Assembly (NCBI RefSeq): GCF_018916875.1
Contig: NZ_JAHLNO010000019.1
Span: 62,001-126,000, forward strand
Length of the DNA stretch: 64,000 bases
Source of the DNA: Virgibacillus proomii
Lineage (GTDB): Bacteria > Bacillota > Bacilli > Bacillales > Amphibacillaceae
Direction of reading: 5' to 3'
Of this stretch, positions 17,774 to 25,341 are shown one piece after another; positions within the stretch are counted from its first letter, which is position 1, and each line of letters begins with the position of its first letter. The notes beneath the pieces are model-generated. The model did no database searches, was not told the origin of the DNA, and saw only the letters and a list, made by a program, of their open reading frames with translations. Position numbers and translations under genes: made by a program.

Positions 17774-18991
17774 TTATATCTGCACCAAGCGGGATTGGTA
17801 TTTCTCCCACTGTTTCTGTATAATGTCTCTTCCTAACTCTATTTTAGGATGGAATTGAATCGCTGCTTGCCTTCTTGTGTCATGTACCGTATTTAAGGCA
17901 TCTTGTAGTTTGTCAGCTAATCCTTGTTTGCCAGAACGGATTGCCATGGAATACCCCGCGACGATCCCTTGGGAAATCGCTACTTTTGCACCTTCAATCC
18001 CAGTTATATTTCCAGCGACGTATAAACCTTCAATAGGGGTTTCCATTTTTTCATTATGTAATGGGACGTAACCGCCAAGCTCATTGACATAGTAGAAAGG
18101 ACAACCAGCAAGTTCAGCGAGCTCCGTTAACGGGTACAACCCTCCATCAATACAAACAAAATCACATGCGATATTTTCTTCACTTCCGTATATTGGATTA
18201 CCATCCTTGTCAATCGTACTTACGATTACGCCTTCCACTTGGTTTGTGCCATAAATTTCTATTACCGCCTTTCGAAGCTGAATCGGTACGCCCCACATAG
18301 TAACGCCATTTTTAGGGTAAAAGGTGATGCCAAGCTGTCTCATAAAAGGATTGGTCATGAATTTACTCCCTATTCGTAAAAGCCTTGAAGGTGCCAAATA
18401 TGATGCATGTAATAGAGCTTCCACTACTTCTTTGGGGCGAGCATGCTTGGTAGTTATCCGATTTAATGGAGGCAATGCCATAGCTGCAATATCAATTCCC
18501 GCCAAATGTAATTCCATTGCAATGGCAGCGGACAGTACATTCACTCCGATAATAATTCCCCTATCACCCGGTTTTACTCGATGAACATTCGTCATCACTT
18601 GTGCTGCACCAACGGACATGACCCCTGGTAATGTCCATCCTGGAATAGGTAAGGGTGATTCAGCTGCTCCAGTAGCAAGTAATAATTGTTTGCTCGAAAA
18701 AACAACATCTTCGGTATAAATAAACCATGATGATTCATGACGTTCCATGTCATGAACAGCTGTTTGTAAAAGGATTTCTACACCAGCATGAATAGCTTGA
18801 TCATATAGTTTGGCAGATTCATCGATCCCATTCCACCAATTTCCATCCGCTTCTTCATACAATTGTCCTAAAAGTCTACCACCCGGCTTTATATATTCAT
18901 CCAAAACAAGTACATGTAAACCTTCTAGTGCTGCCGTGCTTGCAGCAGCTAATCCAGCTGGACCGGCACCGATAACAATAATATCATACAT
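17774..18991 (-). CDS. FAD-dependent oxidoreductase, large subunit of heteromeric D-hydroxyproline dehydrogenase (putative)
   Basis: A 405-residue flavoprotein of the HcnB/opine-oxidase alpha type. The FAD Rossmann motif GAGPAGLAAAS is at 8-18, a second nucleotide motif is near 140-150, and a C-terminal FAD contact (YVAGNITGIEGAKVAISQG) is near 330. With the two small iron-sulfur proteins encoded next to it, it would form the three-subunit dehydrogenase known for cis-4-hydroxy-D-proline oxidation in some bacteria; sarcosine or opine oxidation are alternatives. The start at 18991 follows GGAG and overlaps the upstream gene by 8 bp. It is the last gene of a sigma-54-type operon; the locus context favours D-hydroxyproline as substrate. 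Confidence 0.75.
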   Translation of the reverse strand: MYDIIVIGAGPAGLAAASTAALEGLHVLVLDEYIKPGGRLLGQLYEEADGNWWNGIDESAKLYDQAIHAGVEILLQTAVHDMERHESSWFIYTEDVVFSSKQLLLATGAAESPLPIPGWTLPGVMSVGAAQVMTNVHRVKPGDRGIIIGVNVLSAAIAMELHLAGIDIAAMALPPLNRITTKHARPKEVVEALLHASYLAPSRLLRIGSKFMTNPFMRQLGITFYPKNGVTMWGVPIQLRKAVIEIYGTNQVEGVIVSTIDKDGNPIYGSEENIACDFVCIDGGLYPLTELAELAGCPFYYVNELGGYVPLHNEKMETPIEGLYVAGNITGIEGAKVAISQGIVAGYSMAIRSGKQGLADKLQDALNTVHDTRRQAAIQFHPKIELGRDIIQKQWEKYQSRLVQI

Positions 18992-19319
18992 GGTTAACTC
19001 TCCAATCTCGAACGGGAGACGGTAAATGTTTACCACTTTGTACAACCATACCTTCTTTTATAGGTGTTAGACAAGCCCGCTTCCCTTGAATTCCATTAAC
19101 AGTAACTCTACATTCAAAGCAATGACCGATATTACAATAAATACCTCGTGGTTTTGCAGTTTCTTCATGGAGTCTTAGTGTACGAATTCCATTTGCTAAT
19201 AAAGCTGCAGCAATAGGTTCGTTTTCCATTCCACTGATTTCCTGGTTGTCAAATGTAAAGTTTATCGTTTTTTTTCTGTTCAATTTTCCAAGGATAGGGT
19301 GGTTTTCTAATCTAGTCAT
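18984..19319 (-). CDS. [2Fe-2S] small subunit of the dehydrogenase (HcnA-like)
   Basis: A 111-residue ferredoxin-like protein of the Fer2_4 type. Cysteines are arranged as CNIGHCFEC (near 66-74) plus a fourth Cys (RACLTP near 86), giving a plant-type [2Fe-2S] site. A short N-terminal segment precedes the domain. Such proteins pass electrons from the flavin subunit in HcnABC- and D-hydroxyproline-dehydrogenase-like complexes. It overlaps its neighbours on both sides (4 bp upstream, 8 bp downstream), indicating strict translational coupling and stoichiometric synthesis. Confidence 0.8.
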   Translation of the reverse strand: MTRLENHPILGKLNRKKTINFTFDNQEISGMENEPIAAALLANGIRTLRLHEETAKPRGIYCNIGHCFECRVTVNGIQGKRACLTPIKEGMVVQSGKHLPSPVRDWRVNHV

Positions 19320-19570
19320 GAGATTTCACCACCTAGCTTACCAAAATGAATCGGCCGAATAGGTGCTTGAAATTTTAAGGTTTTCTCTCTTTCATTATGA
19401 GCTAAAACTTCTATCATTGTGCTGCACGTCCTCCCACCACAAAAACCCATCCCAGCTCGGGTACGCAATTTCAATTCTCTTGCAGAGCAGCTATAAGTAT
19501 CTGCTGTTTGCTGTAATTCTGAAAGGGTAACTTCCTCACATCTGCATACAATTATCTCTTTATCGTTCAT
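19316..19570 (-). CDS. BFD-like [2Fe-2S] small subunit of the dehydrogenase
   Basis: An 84-residue protein with a BFD-type [2Fe-2S] motif: CRCEEVT at the N-terminus and GMGFCGGRTC near 42-51. In related complexes this domain is either a separate subunit, as here, or fused to the flavoprotein. The ATG at 19570 is preceded by AGAGGTG at good spacing; a GTG 12 bases upstream overlaps that site. It is the first gene of the operon, about 45 bp downstream of an almost perfect sigma-54 promoter. Confidence 0.8.
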   Translation of the reverse strand: MNDKEIIVCRCEEVTLSELQQTADTYSCSARELKLRTRAGMGFCGGRTCSTMIEVLAHNEREKTLKFQAPIRPIHFGKLGGEIS

Positions 19571-19616
19571 TATATTTATCACCTCTGTATTCCTTTATAG
19601 GATTCATAACTGATAT

Positions 19617-19633
19617 AGCAAAAATTGTGCCAA
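19617..19633 (-). promoter_or_regulatory. Sigma-54 (-24/-12) promoter of the dehydrogenase operon
   Basis: On the minus strand TTGGCACAATTTTTGCT matches the -24 TTGGCAC and -12 TTGCW elements, with exactly ten bases between the GG and GC pairs. It begins 10 bp after the stop codon of the sigma-54 activator gene and drives the operon away from it. Confidence 0.85.
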
Positions 19634-19642
19634 TCTAATTGC

Positions 19643-21367
19643 TTATCCATGAATCCCTAATTTTTTGAGACGATTATATAAGGTGGCTCTTGTGATTTGT
19701 AAGTTTTTCGCGCAAAGCTGCTTGTTTCCACCTGCTTTCTTTAATTCTTGCATAATAATCTTTCTTTCTACTTCTTCTAATCTAGTACTAAGCGCCCGGT
19801 TATCGTTCGCGGCGGGTTCTGGTGGAAGGGTAGATGGTGCATGTTTTTTTTCAATATCGAATGGTAATTCTTCCAGATGAATTTCTCCATCTTCGGCAAA
19901 GACTACGAGTCGTTCAATAACATTTTGTAATTCGCGAATGTTTCCAGGCCAGTTGTGTTGTAGTAACGCCTGCATTACCTCTTGAGAAATTCCGTGAATC
20001 GGTTGCTGATATTTGATTGAAATTTCATGAAGGAAATAGTGGCTTAATTCTATAATGTCTTCCGGGCGTTGTCTTAATGGTGGAATTTCAATACTAATAA
20101 TATTTAATCGGTAATACAAATCCTCTCTGAATTTTCCTTCGTTTACTAATGCCTTTAAGTCTTTGTTTGTAGCAGCGATAACGCGAAAATCAACGTGTAT
20201 TTCTCTCGTTCCTCCCACACGGTAAAAGGCTTTTTCTTGTAAAAGTCGTAATATTTTAACCTGCATTTCTAATGGCATTTCCCCAACTTCATCTAAAAAC
20301 AATGTCCCACCTTGAGCTAACTCTGCTTTTCCCTTCTTTCCTTTCAAATCAGCTCCCGAAAATGCTCCTTTTTCATAACCAAAAATCTCACTTTCAAATA
20401 GAGAAGAAGGAATGGCACCGCAGTTAATGGCCACAAATGGAGCGTTCTTATTTTCGCGAATGTGGTGAACAGCTTTAGCAAATAATTCTTTTCCTACACC
20501 ACTTTCTCCGTAAATTAGAATGCCAGTGTTCGTAGAAGCTGCTTTTTTTATTTTATGAATGGTACGCTTTAGAGTTGGGCTGCTCCCACGTATAGATTGA
20601 AATGGATCTTCCTTGGATGTTAATTTCGTTACTTCTTTTTCTAAATGGAATAGTCTCTCTCTTGCTTCGTATAACTCTTTATTTAAGCGAATTTGACTTG
20701 TGATATCTGTTTCAGACACCACCGCACCAATGATTCTGTCATTTATACGAACAGGGTTAGAATTAATCAATACAACTTGATTTTCCCTTGCTTGATGTTG
20801 ATGATGGTAAACAGACGTTCCTTTTTCCAGTGTATTTAAGATTTCTAATTTATCTCGGCTAAAAAAATTAGTAATCAATTGACCAATAATTTTTTCTTTC
20901 TTGACAGAAAATAGTTCTTCTGCTCCCTTTGTCCAGGCAATTACTTGCTTGGACTGGTCAATCACAGTGCATGATTCATCCACTGTTTCCAGTATGGTAG
21001 TTATGTATGCTTGTAATTCAAGGAAATAGGTTAATAGTTGGGAAATAAATTCATTTATGTGGATATACCCGATCATTTCTTCGCTATTTTTTGCTTGTAC
21101 AATTAAACAAGAGCATTCTTGCAGCCATTGTACAAGGTTGTGCACTGGACTATTATTTTTAATCGCTTTGCAAGGAAGAAGTTCAACATTTGCTTTATGG
21201 TTGGCTAATGATACATGATAATATGCTGAACCTTTACGAAAAAAGACTTTTTCATTTTGTTTAGATAGAGCATGTAGCTGATGTTTCTTTTGATCGGGAA
21301 CAAGATTGTCGGCAATCAAAAAATTGGTAGACACAAATGACTCCGTAGTAGGAAGTTTTGTAAGCAC
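19643..21367 (-). CDS. Sigma-54-dependent activator with PAS domain
   Basis: About 574 residues: an N-terminal region of unclear family (about 1-120), a PAS domain (about 120-225), a short coiled coil (about 225-250), the AAA+ domain with Walker A GESGVGKE (287-294), sigma-54 contact loop GAFSGA (334-339; GAFTGA in most family members) and Walker B GGTLFLDE, then a C-terminal Fis-type helix-turn-helix ending in ITRATLYNRLKKLGI. It should switch on the two sigma-54 promoters flanking it (19617-19633 and 22127-22144). GGAGGAG lies inside the longest frame, so initiation at GTG 21367 (9-base spacing) or GTG 21373 is more likely than the upstream TTG at 21385. Ligand is probably a hydroxyproline-pathway metabolite (inference). 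Confidence 0.85.
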   Translation of the reverse strand: MLTKLPTTESFVSTNFLIADNLVPDQKKHQLHALSKQNEKVFFRKGSAYYHVSLANHKANVELLPCKAIKNNSPVHNLVQWLQECSCLIVQAKNSEEMIGYIHINEFISQLLTYFLELQAYITTILETVDESCTVIDQSKQVIAWTKGAEELFSVKKEKIIGQLITNFFSRDKLEILNTLEKGTSVYHHQHQARENQVVLINSNPVRINDRIIGAVVSETDITSQIRLNKELYEARERLFHLEKEVTKLTSKEDPFQSIRGSSPTLKRTIHKIKKAASTNTGILIYGESGVGKELFAKAVHHIRENKNAPFVAINCGAIPSSLFESEIFGYEKGAFSGADLKGKKGKAELAQGGTLFLDEVGEMPLEMQVKILRLLQEKAFYRVGGTREIHVDFRVIAATNKDLKALVNEGKFREDLYYRLNIISIEIPPLRQRPEDIIELSHYFLHEISIKYQQPIHGISQEVMQALLQHNWPGNIRELQNVIERLVVFAEDGEIHLEELPFDIEKKHAPSTLPPEPAANDNRALSTRLEEVERKIIMQELKKAGGNKQLCAKNLQITRATLYNRLKKLGIHG

Positions 21368-21387
21368 TATCACATTCTCCTCCAATA

Positions 21388-21426
21388 TGTATAAAAATAT
21401 TTACACTTTTAAAATATTTTTACACA
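21388..21426. promoter_or_regulatory. Tandem AAAATATTT-ACAC motifs upstream of the activator
   Basis: Two similar units, TAAAAATATTTACAC and TAAAATATTTTTACAC, lie directly before the activator gene. They could be its upstream activating or autoregulatory sites. AT-richness makes chance likely, so confidence is low. Confidence 0.3.
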
Positions 21427-21462
21427 ATTGTTCATAATTTTCAATCCTTTTTGCTGCTTTAT

Positions 21463-21840
21463 TTTATCCCGCATGTTAGGTTTGTAAGTCTTCTGCTACA
21501 GGGAGCCTAAGGCAGTCCCAAAACTGTACCTAAATACCCGATTTCGTTTGTACAGGTAGGATATTAATCGAGTAAGCATTGCAACATGACAAGAAAAAGC
21601 TTCGGAAGCGACCCCTCGCATGCAGAAAAAGTGTTTTTCTTTTTCAAAGACAAGGAAAGCTCCGTCAGCGTACGCAAAAAAAGTGTTTTTTCTTTTTCAA
21701 GTACAAGGGAAGCTCCGACAGCGATACCTCACACGCAGAAAAAGCGTTTTTTCTTTTTCAAGGATACCTGTACGCCTAGCCTTTGATCTACTGTTTCAAA
21801 GGATCAAAGAAAATCCCGACTGATTGAAAGTTCACTTTAT
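21463..21840 (+). repeat. TTTAT repeat (family A), 378-bp extended copy with internal modules
   Basis: Bounded by TTTAT at 21463-21467 and CACTTTAT at 21833-21840. Between the ends three related modules follow one another (about 21608-21667, 21668-21720 and 21721-21768), each with a hairpin of the form GAAAAAG...CTTTTTC. The left hairpin is degenerate. Short open frames across it are low-complexity by-products, not genes. Confidence 0.8.
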
Positions 21841-21961
21841 ATTAAACTTTCATTTGATATTCTTCTTTAAACATCCTTTATAAAATACAGATGAGTTTCT
21901 AGTATGTGCAGCCTTTACTGTTTACTGCTGTGTAGAGTACAAACTGCTTGTTTAGTTAAGT

Positions 21962-22118
21962 TTTTTCCATTGCTGACAGTAAGACCTTCCCTTCCGCCTT
22001 GCAGGTGAATTTCAAGAGGATGAGAGGTAGATTCAACTACAAAACAAATATCGAATTCAATTCATCTAACCATCATTAGGGGAAAAAGAAGACTTCACTG
22101 ATTGAAGTTTCACTTTAA
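21962..22118 (+). repeat. Degenerate TTTAT repeat (family A)
   Basis: Follows the variant at 42163-42323 (CTGACAGTAAGACCT...), then ends GATTGAAGTTTCACTTTAA; the terminal TTTAT is mutated to TTTAA. It lies between the activator's extended repeat and the sigma-54 promoter at 22127. Confidence 0.65.
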
Positions 22119-22126
22119 TAAATTTG

Positions 22127-22144
22127 TTGGCATGAATTTTGCAA
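22127..22144 (+). promoter_or_regulatory. Sigma-54 (-24/-12) promoter of the hydroxyproline operon
   Basis: TTGGCATGAATTTTGCAA has the GG and GC pairs separated by ten bases and differs from consensus at one -24 position (CAT for CAC). Transcription would start near 22154, leaving a 20-base leader before the ATG at 22173. Confidence 0.75.
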
Positions 22145-22172
22145 TTGTCTTGTGGAAAGGAGGGAAGAAAGC

Positions 22173-23354
22173 ATGCATTCTGCAACTCATTGTGATGTTA
22201 TTATTATTGGCGGAGGGATTATTGGAGCTGCAATATCTTACTATACTACGAAGGCTGGTTTAGATGTTACTGTGCTAGAGAAAAATGAATTAGCTAGTGG
22301 AACTTCTTCCAGATGTGATGGAAATATTTTAGCGATTGATAAAGACCCGGGGTTCGATAGTCAAATGTCATTAAAAAGCCAGCAGTTAGTACATGAGCTA
22401 GCTCAAGAATTGCACGTTCCATTCGAATATCGTAATCCGGGAAGCATTCTCGTTTGTGAAAATGAACAAGAGCTGGAAGCTGCTCATAAGTGGGTAAATC
22501 AGCAGCGGGAAGCGGGCCTTGAGTTTCATATGCTTGATCGAAATGATTTGAAAAATGAATCGGCTTATTTTGCGGATGATTTATACGGTGGATTGGAATG
22601 TAAAACAGATTCGACAGTAAATCCCTATATGCTTACCTATTCTTTGTTCTATAGTGCCAAACAACTTGGAGCAAAAGTACATACGTATACGGAAGTTAAG
22701 CGATTAAACCGAGACGAGAATGGACAATTTATTGTTCAAACAACAGCGGGTGAATTTACAGCCAATAAAGTAGTGAATGCCTGTGGTGTGTGGGCGCCAT
22801 TCATTGGAGAAATGCTGGGAGTAAGCATTCCAATTCATCCAAGGAAGGGTCAAATCATTGTGGCGTCCAGACAACATCCTGTTGGTCTTCGCAAGGTAAT
22901 GGAGTTTGGCTATTTAATTTCCAAGTTTGGAGGAGAGAGGCAAGTAGACAATATGACGGAAAAGTATGGGGTGGCATTGGTGTTTGAACCGACCGAAAGT
23001 CAGAATTTTTTGATTGGCAGTAGTCGGCAATTTGTAGGCTTTAATCATAAAGTGAGTCATGAAATCACTAAATACATAGCTAAGCGGGCAATCCGATTTT
23101 ATCCGAAAATGGCTGATATGATGGTTATTCGAACATATGCAGGGCTGCGACCATGGACAAAAGATCATCTGCCAATTGTATCACCTGTTGATGAAGTTCC
23201 TGGCTTTTATATTGCTTCTGGTCATGAAGGAGATGGGATTAGCTTAGCGGCAATTACTGGAAAAGTAATGGCAGAAATGCTCGCCGGAGAGGAAACAACG
23301 ATTCCCGTTGAGGCATTAAGATATGATCGCTTTAAAGAGAGGGTGGTGAATTAA
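22173..23354 (+). CDS. FAD-dependent D-amino-acid dehydrogenase (putative D-hydroxyproline dehydrogenase)
   Basis: A 393-residue DAO-family flavoprotein. The ADP-binding motif IIIGGGIIGAAISYY is near 10-24 and a C-terminal GHEGDGISLA contact is near 352, as in DadA, glycine oxidase and sarcosine oxidase. In hydroxyproline clusters such proteins oxidise cis-4-hydroxy-D-proline to delta-1-pyrroline-4-hydroxy-2-carboxylate. The start at 22173 follows AAAGGAGGG; an upstream GTG frame begins at about the predicted transcription start and cannot be used. The next gene starts directly after its stop. A second, three-subunit dehydrogenase is encoded divergently, so the two may differ in substrate (D-Hyp and D-Pro or sarcosine). 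Confidence 0.8.
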   Translation: MHSATHCDVIIIGGGIIGAAISYYTTKAGLDVTVLEKNELASGTSSRCDGNILAIDKDPGFDSQMSLKSQQLVHELAQELHVPFEYRNPGSILVCENEQELEAAHKWVNQQREAGLEFHMLDRNDLKNESAYFADDLYGGLECKTDSTVNPYMLTYSLFYSAKQLGAKVHTYTEVKRLNRDENGQFIVQTTAGEFTANKVVNACGVWAPFIGEMLGVSIPIHPRKGQIIVASRQHPVGLRKVMEFGYLISKFGGERQVDNMTEKYGVALVFEPTESQNFLIGSSRQFVGFNHKVSHEITKYIAKRAIRFYPKMADMMVIRTYAGLRPWTKDHLPIVSPVDEVPGFYIASGHEGDGISLAAITGKVMAEMLAGEETTIPVEALRYDRFKERVVN

Positions 23355-24380
23355 GTGAAATTTAATAAGTTATTTACGACGATTGATACACATACAGGAG
23401 GTAACCCGACTAGAACTGTTTTAACCGGTTTACCTGAGTTAAAAGGGGAAACAATGGCTGAAAAAATGCTTGATATGAAAGCAAATCATGATTGGATTAG
23501 AAAGTTCCTCATGAATGAACCTCGTGGGCATGATGTTATGTCTGGAGCATTGATGGTAACACCTTGTCGTTCGGATGCTGATGCTGGAGTGATTTTTATT
23601 GAAACAGGTGGTTATTTACCAATGTGCGGGCACGATACAATTGGTTTTTGTACAGCATTAATTGAAGCGGGTATGGTAGAGGTTATAGAACCATATACAT
23701 ACATTCATTTAGATACACCAGCTGGTTTAGTGAAAACGAGGGTTAAAGTTACAAACGGTAAAGCCAAAGAGGTAACTTTTACAAATGTACCTTCCTTTTT
23801 ATTAACGTCGGTTGAAATAGACGTGGAAGGAATGGGGAATGTGCATTGTGATATTGTTTATGGCGGTAATTTTTATGGTATTATCGATGCCAGAAAACTC
23901 GGTATTAGCTTAACACCAGACAACGCTTCACACATTATTGAGCAGGCCATTACCATACGTAACATGATTAACGAAAATGTGGAAGTGGTTCACCCATTGT
24001 ATCCTTTCATTAAAGGTTTAACACATATTGAGTTCTTTACAGATCCAGTACATCCGGAAGCAGATTTAAAAAATACTGTAATTGTTCCTCCTGGCGGTAT
24101 TGATCGTTCACCTTGTGGTACGGGAACTTCTGCGAAACTAGCTCTGATGTATAGCCAGCAAGAAATCAGTGTAAATGAATTTTTTACATATGAAAGTATT
24201 GTCGGTACTTTATTTAAAGCGAGAATCATCGAAGAAACGAACGTAGATGAATATATAGCGATAATTCCTGAAGTAACAGGGTCTGCTTGGGTAATGGGTA
24301 TGCACCGGTTTTATTACAATGAACGTGATCCATTGAAAGAAGGCTTTTTGCTAATTCCGCCAATGGAATCACAACATTGA
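23355..24380 (+). CDS. Proline racemase family: 4-hydroxyproline 2-epimerase
   Basis: A 341-residue enzyme of the proline racemase/hydroxyproline epimerase family, full length. Both catalytic cysteines are present: Cys91 in MCGHDTIG and Cys254 in DRSPCGTGT. It would convert trans-4-hydroxy-L-proline to cis-4-hydroxy-D-proline, the first step of the pathway; proline racemase activity cannot be excluded from sequence. Initiation is at GTG directly after the TAA of the previous gene (TAAGTG), so translation is coupled. The neighbouring genes supply every later step to 2-oxoglutarate, which strongly favours the hydroxyproline role. Confidence 0.88.
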   Translation: MKFNKLFTTIDTHTGGNPTRTVLTGLPELKGETMAEKMLDMKANHDWIRKFLMNEPRGHDVMSGALMVTPCRSDADAGVIFIETGGYLPMCGHDTIGFCTALIEAGMVEVIEPYTYIHLDTPAGLVKTRVKVTNGKAKEVTFTNVPSFLLTSVEIDVEGMGNVHCDIVYGGNFYGIIDARKLGISLTPDNASHIIEQAITIRNMINENVEVVHPLYPFIKGLTHIEFFTDPVHPEADLKNTVIVPPGGIDRSPCGTGTSAKLALMYSQQEISVNEFFTYESIVGTLFKARIIEETNVDEYIAIIPEVTGSAWVMGMHRFYYNERDPLKEGFLLIPPMESQH

Positions 24381-24392
24381 GGAGGGAAGCGG

Positions 24393-25295
24393 TTGGATGT
24401 AAACAAGATAATGAACACATATGATGTCCATGTATTAGGAGAAGGATTTCGAATAATAATGTATTCACCTTTCCAACTACAGAGGAAAGAGAGTATTTCT
24501 TTAGATACAGCTTTAAAAAATCAGCTTTTGTCAAAAAGGCGGCTTCTATTGAATGAACCGAGGGGACATCGCGGAATAACTGGATGTGTAATTACACCAT
24601 CAGAGCAGGCTGATTTTGGAGTTATGTTTTTGCATCATCACGATGAAGTTTATTTTAGTTATAGCGGTCTTTTTGCTGCTTTAACAGCTCTGTTAGAAAC
24701 TGGAATACTGGAGGCTTCTCGAAGTGGGGAGTATGCGATTGAAACTACGCAGGGGGTTTACAATTTATATGCTGAAATGAATGGAAATGAAGTAGTAAAC
24801 ATGCAAATGAATTTCCTATTAGGCGAAGTAACAGGTAATACGAATGATTGGGAACGAGTGCAAATGGATGAGCTAAGGGACTATTATGTTTTTAAGTTAC
24901 CTTCATCCATTCCGACTATTTCGTTGCAACATCTTTCTCAAATGAAAAACTGGGTAAAGCTAGTACTTCCAAATTTTAAAGGAAGGAGGAATTTTGCCGG
25001 GATTATTTTAACAGAGGCTTTAGGAGAAGAGAAGTTTCGTTCTGTTTCATTTGAAAAGGATGGATTTATTTTACGTTCACCAGGTATAGATAGCACAATT
25101 GCTTTATTAACATCGGCGAGAGAAAAGGAAGAAAAAATAGCACATATTATTCATGAAAATCTCATTGGTACCCGTTTGACTGCGACAATGACGGATGGGG
25201 TGTACTCTATTCGACTGCGGCCGATTTTAACTGGTGATCATCAGTTCATTTTGCAAGAAGATGACCCATTGAGAGAAGGTTTTTTATTAAAGTAA
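24393..25295 (+). CDS. Cysteine-less proline racemase homologue (probable pseudoenzyme)
   Basis: A 300-residue protein clearly related to the preceding epimerase: LLLNEPRGHRGITG matches FLMNEPRGHDVMSG, and the C-terminus DDPLREGFLLK matches RDPLKEGFLL. Both catalytic cysteines are gone: the MCGHD site reads FSYSG (Ser at about 89) and DRSPCGTG reads LRSPGIDS. It is about 40 residues shorter than the epimerase. The frame is intact and has GGAGGG 6 bases before TTG 24393; ATG 24411 is an alternative start. Retention as an open frame between the epimerase and the transporter suggests a non-catalytic role, such as a regulatory or partner subunit, or a changed chemistry. Confidence 0.75.
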   Translation: MDVNKIMNTYDVHVLGEGFRIIMYSPFQLQRKESISLDTALKNQLLSKRRLLLNEPRGHRGITGCVITPSEQADFGVMFLHHHDEVYFSYSGLFAALTALLETGILEASRSGEYAIETTQGVYNLYAEMNGNEVVNMQMNFLLGEVTGNTNDWERVQMDELRDYYVFKLPSSIPTISLQHLSQMKNWVKLVLPNFKGRRNFAGIILTEALGEEKFRSVSFEKDGFILRSPGIDSTIALLTSAREKEEKIAHIIHENLIGTRLTATMTDGVYSIRLRPILTGDHQFILQEDDPLREGFLLK

Positions 25296-25318
25296 AATAG
25301 CGAAATCATATGAAAACG

Positions 25319-25340
25319 CTTCACAAAAGGGGATGTGAAG
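25319..25340 (+). promoter_or_regulatory. Hairpin with Shine-Dalgarno sequence in the loop
   Basis: CTTCAC (25319-25324) and GTGAAG (25335-25340) pair around the loop AAAAGGGGAT, which contains the ribosome binding site. The ATG follows after one base. This could modulate translation of the transporter; the stem is only 6 bp. Confidence 0.4.
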
Positions 25341-25341
25341 A

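Noticed and set aside
21579-21823. Three overlapping open frames of 66-67 codons
   Set aside because: They are low-complexity Phe/Lys/Ser translations of the repeat modules (GAAAAAG/CTTTTTC) in all three frames and have no binding sites.
23990-24534. Minus-strand open frames within the racemase genes
   Set aside because: Shadow frames of well-supported plus-strand genes, without binding sites or family signatures.
25309-25323. Possible cre site ATGAAAACGCTTCAC before the NhaC-type gene
   Set aside because: It fails the cre consensus at the conserved C near its end, and lies within a hairpin already explained as a translation element.
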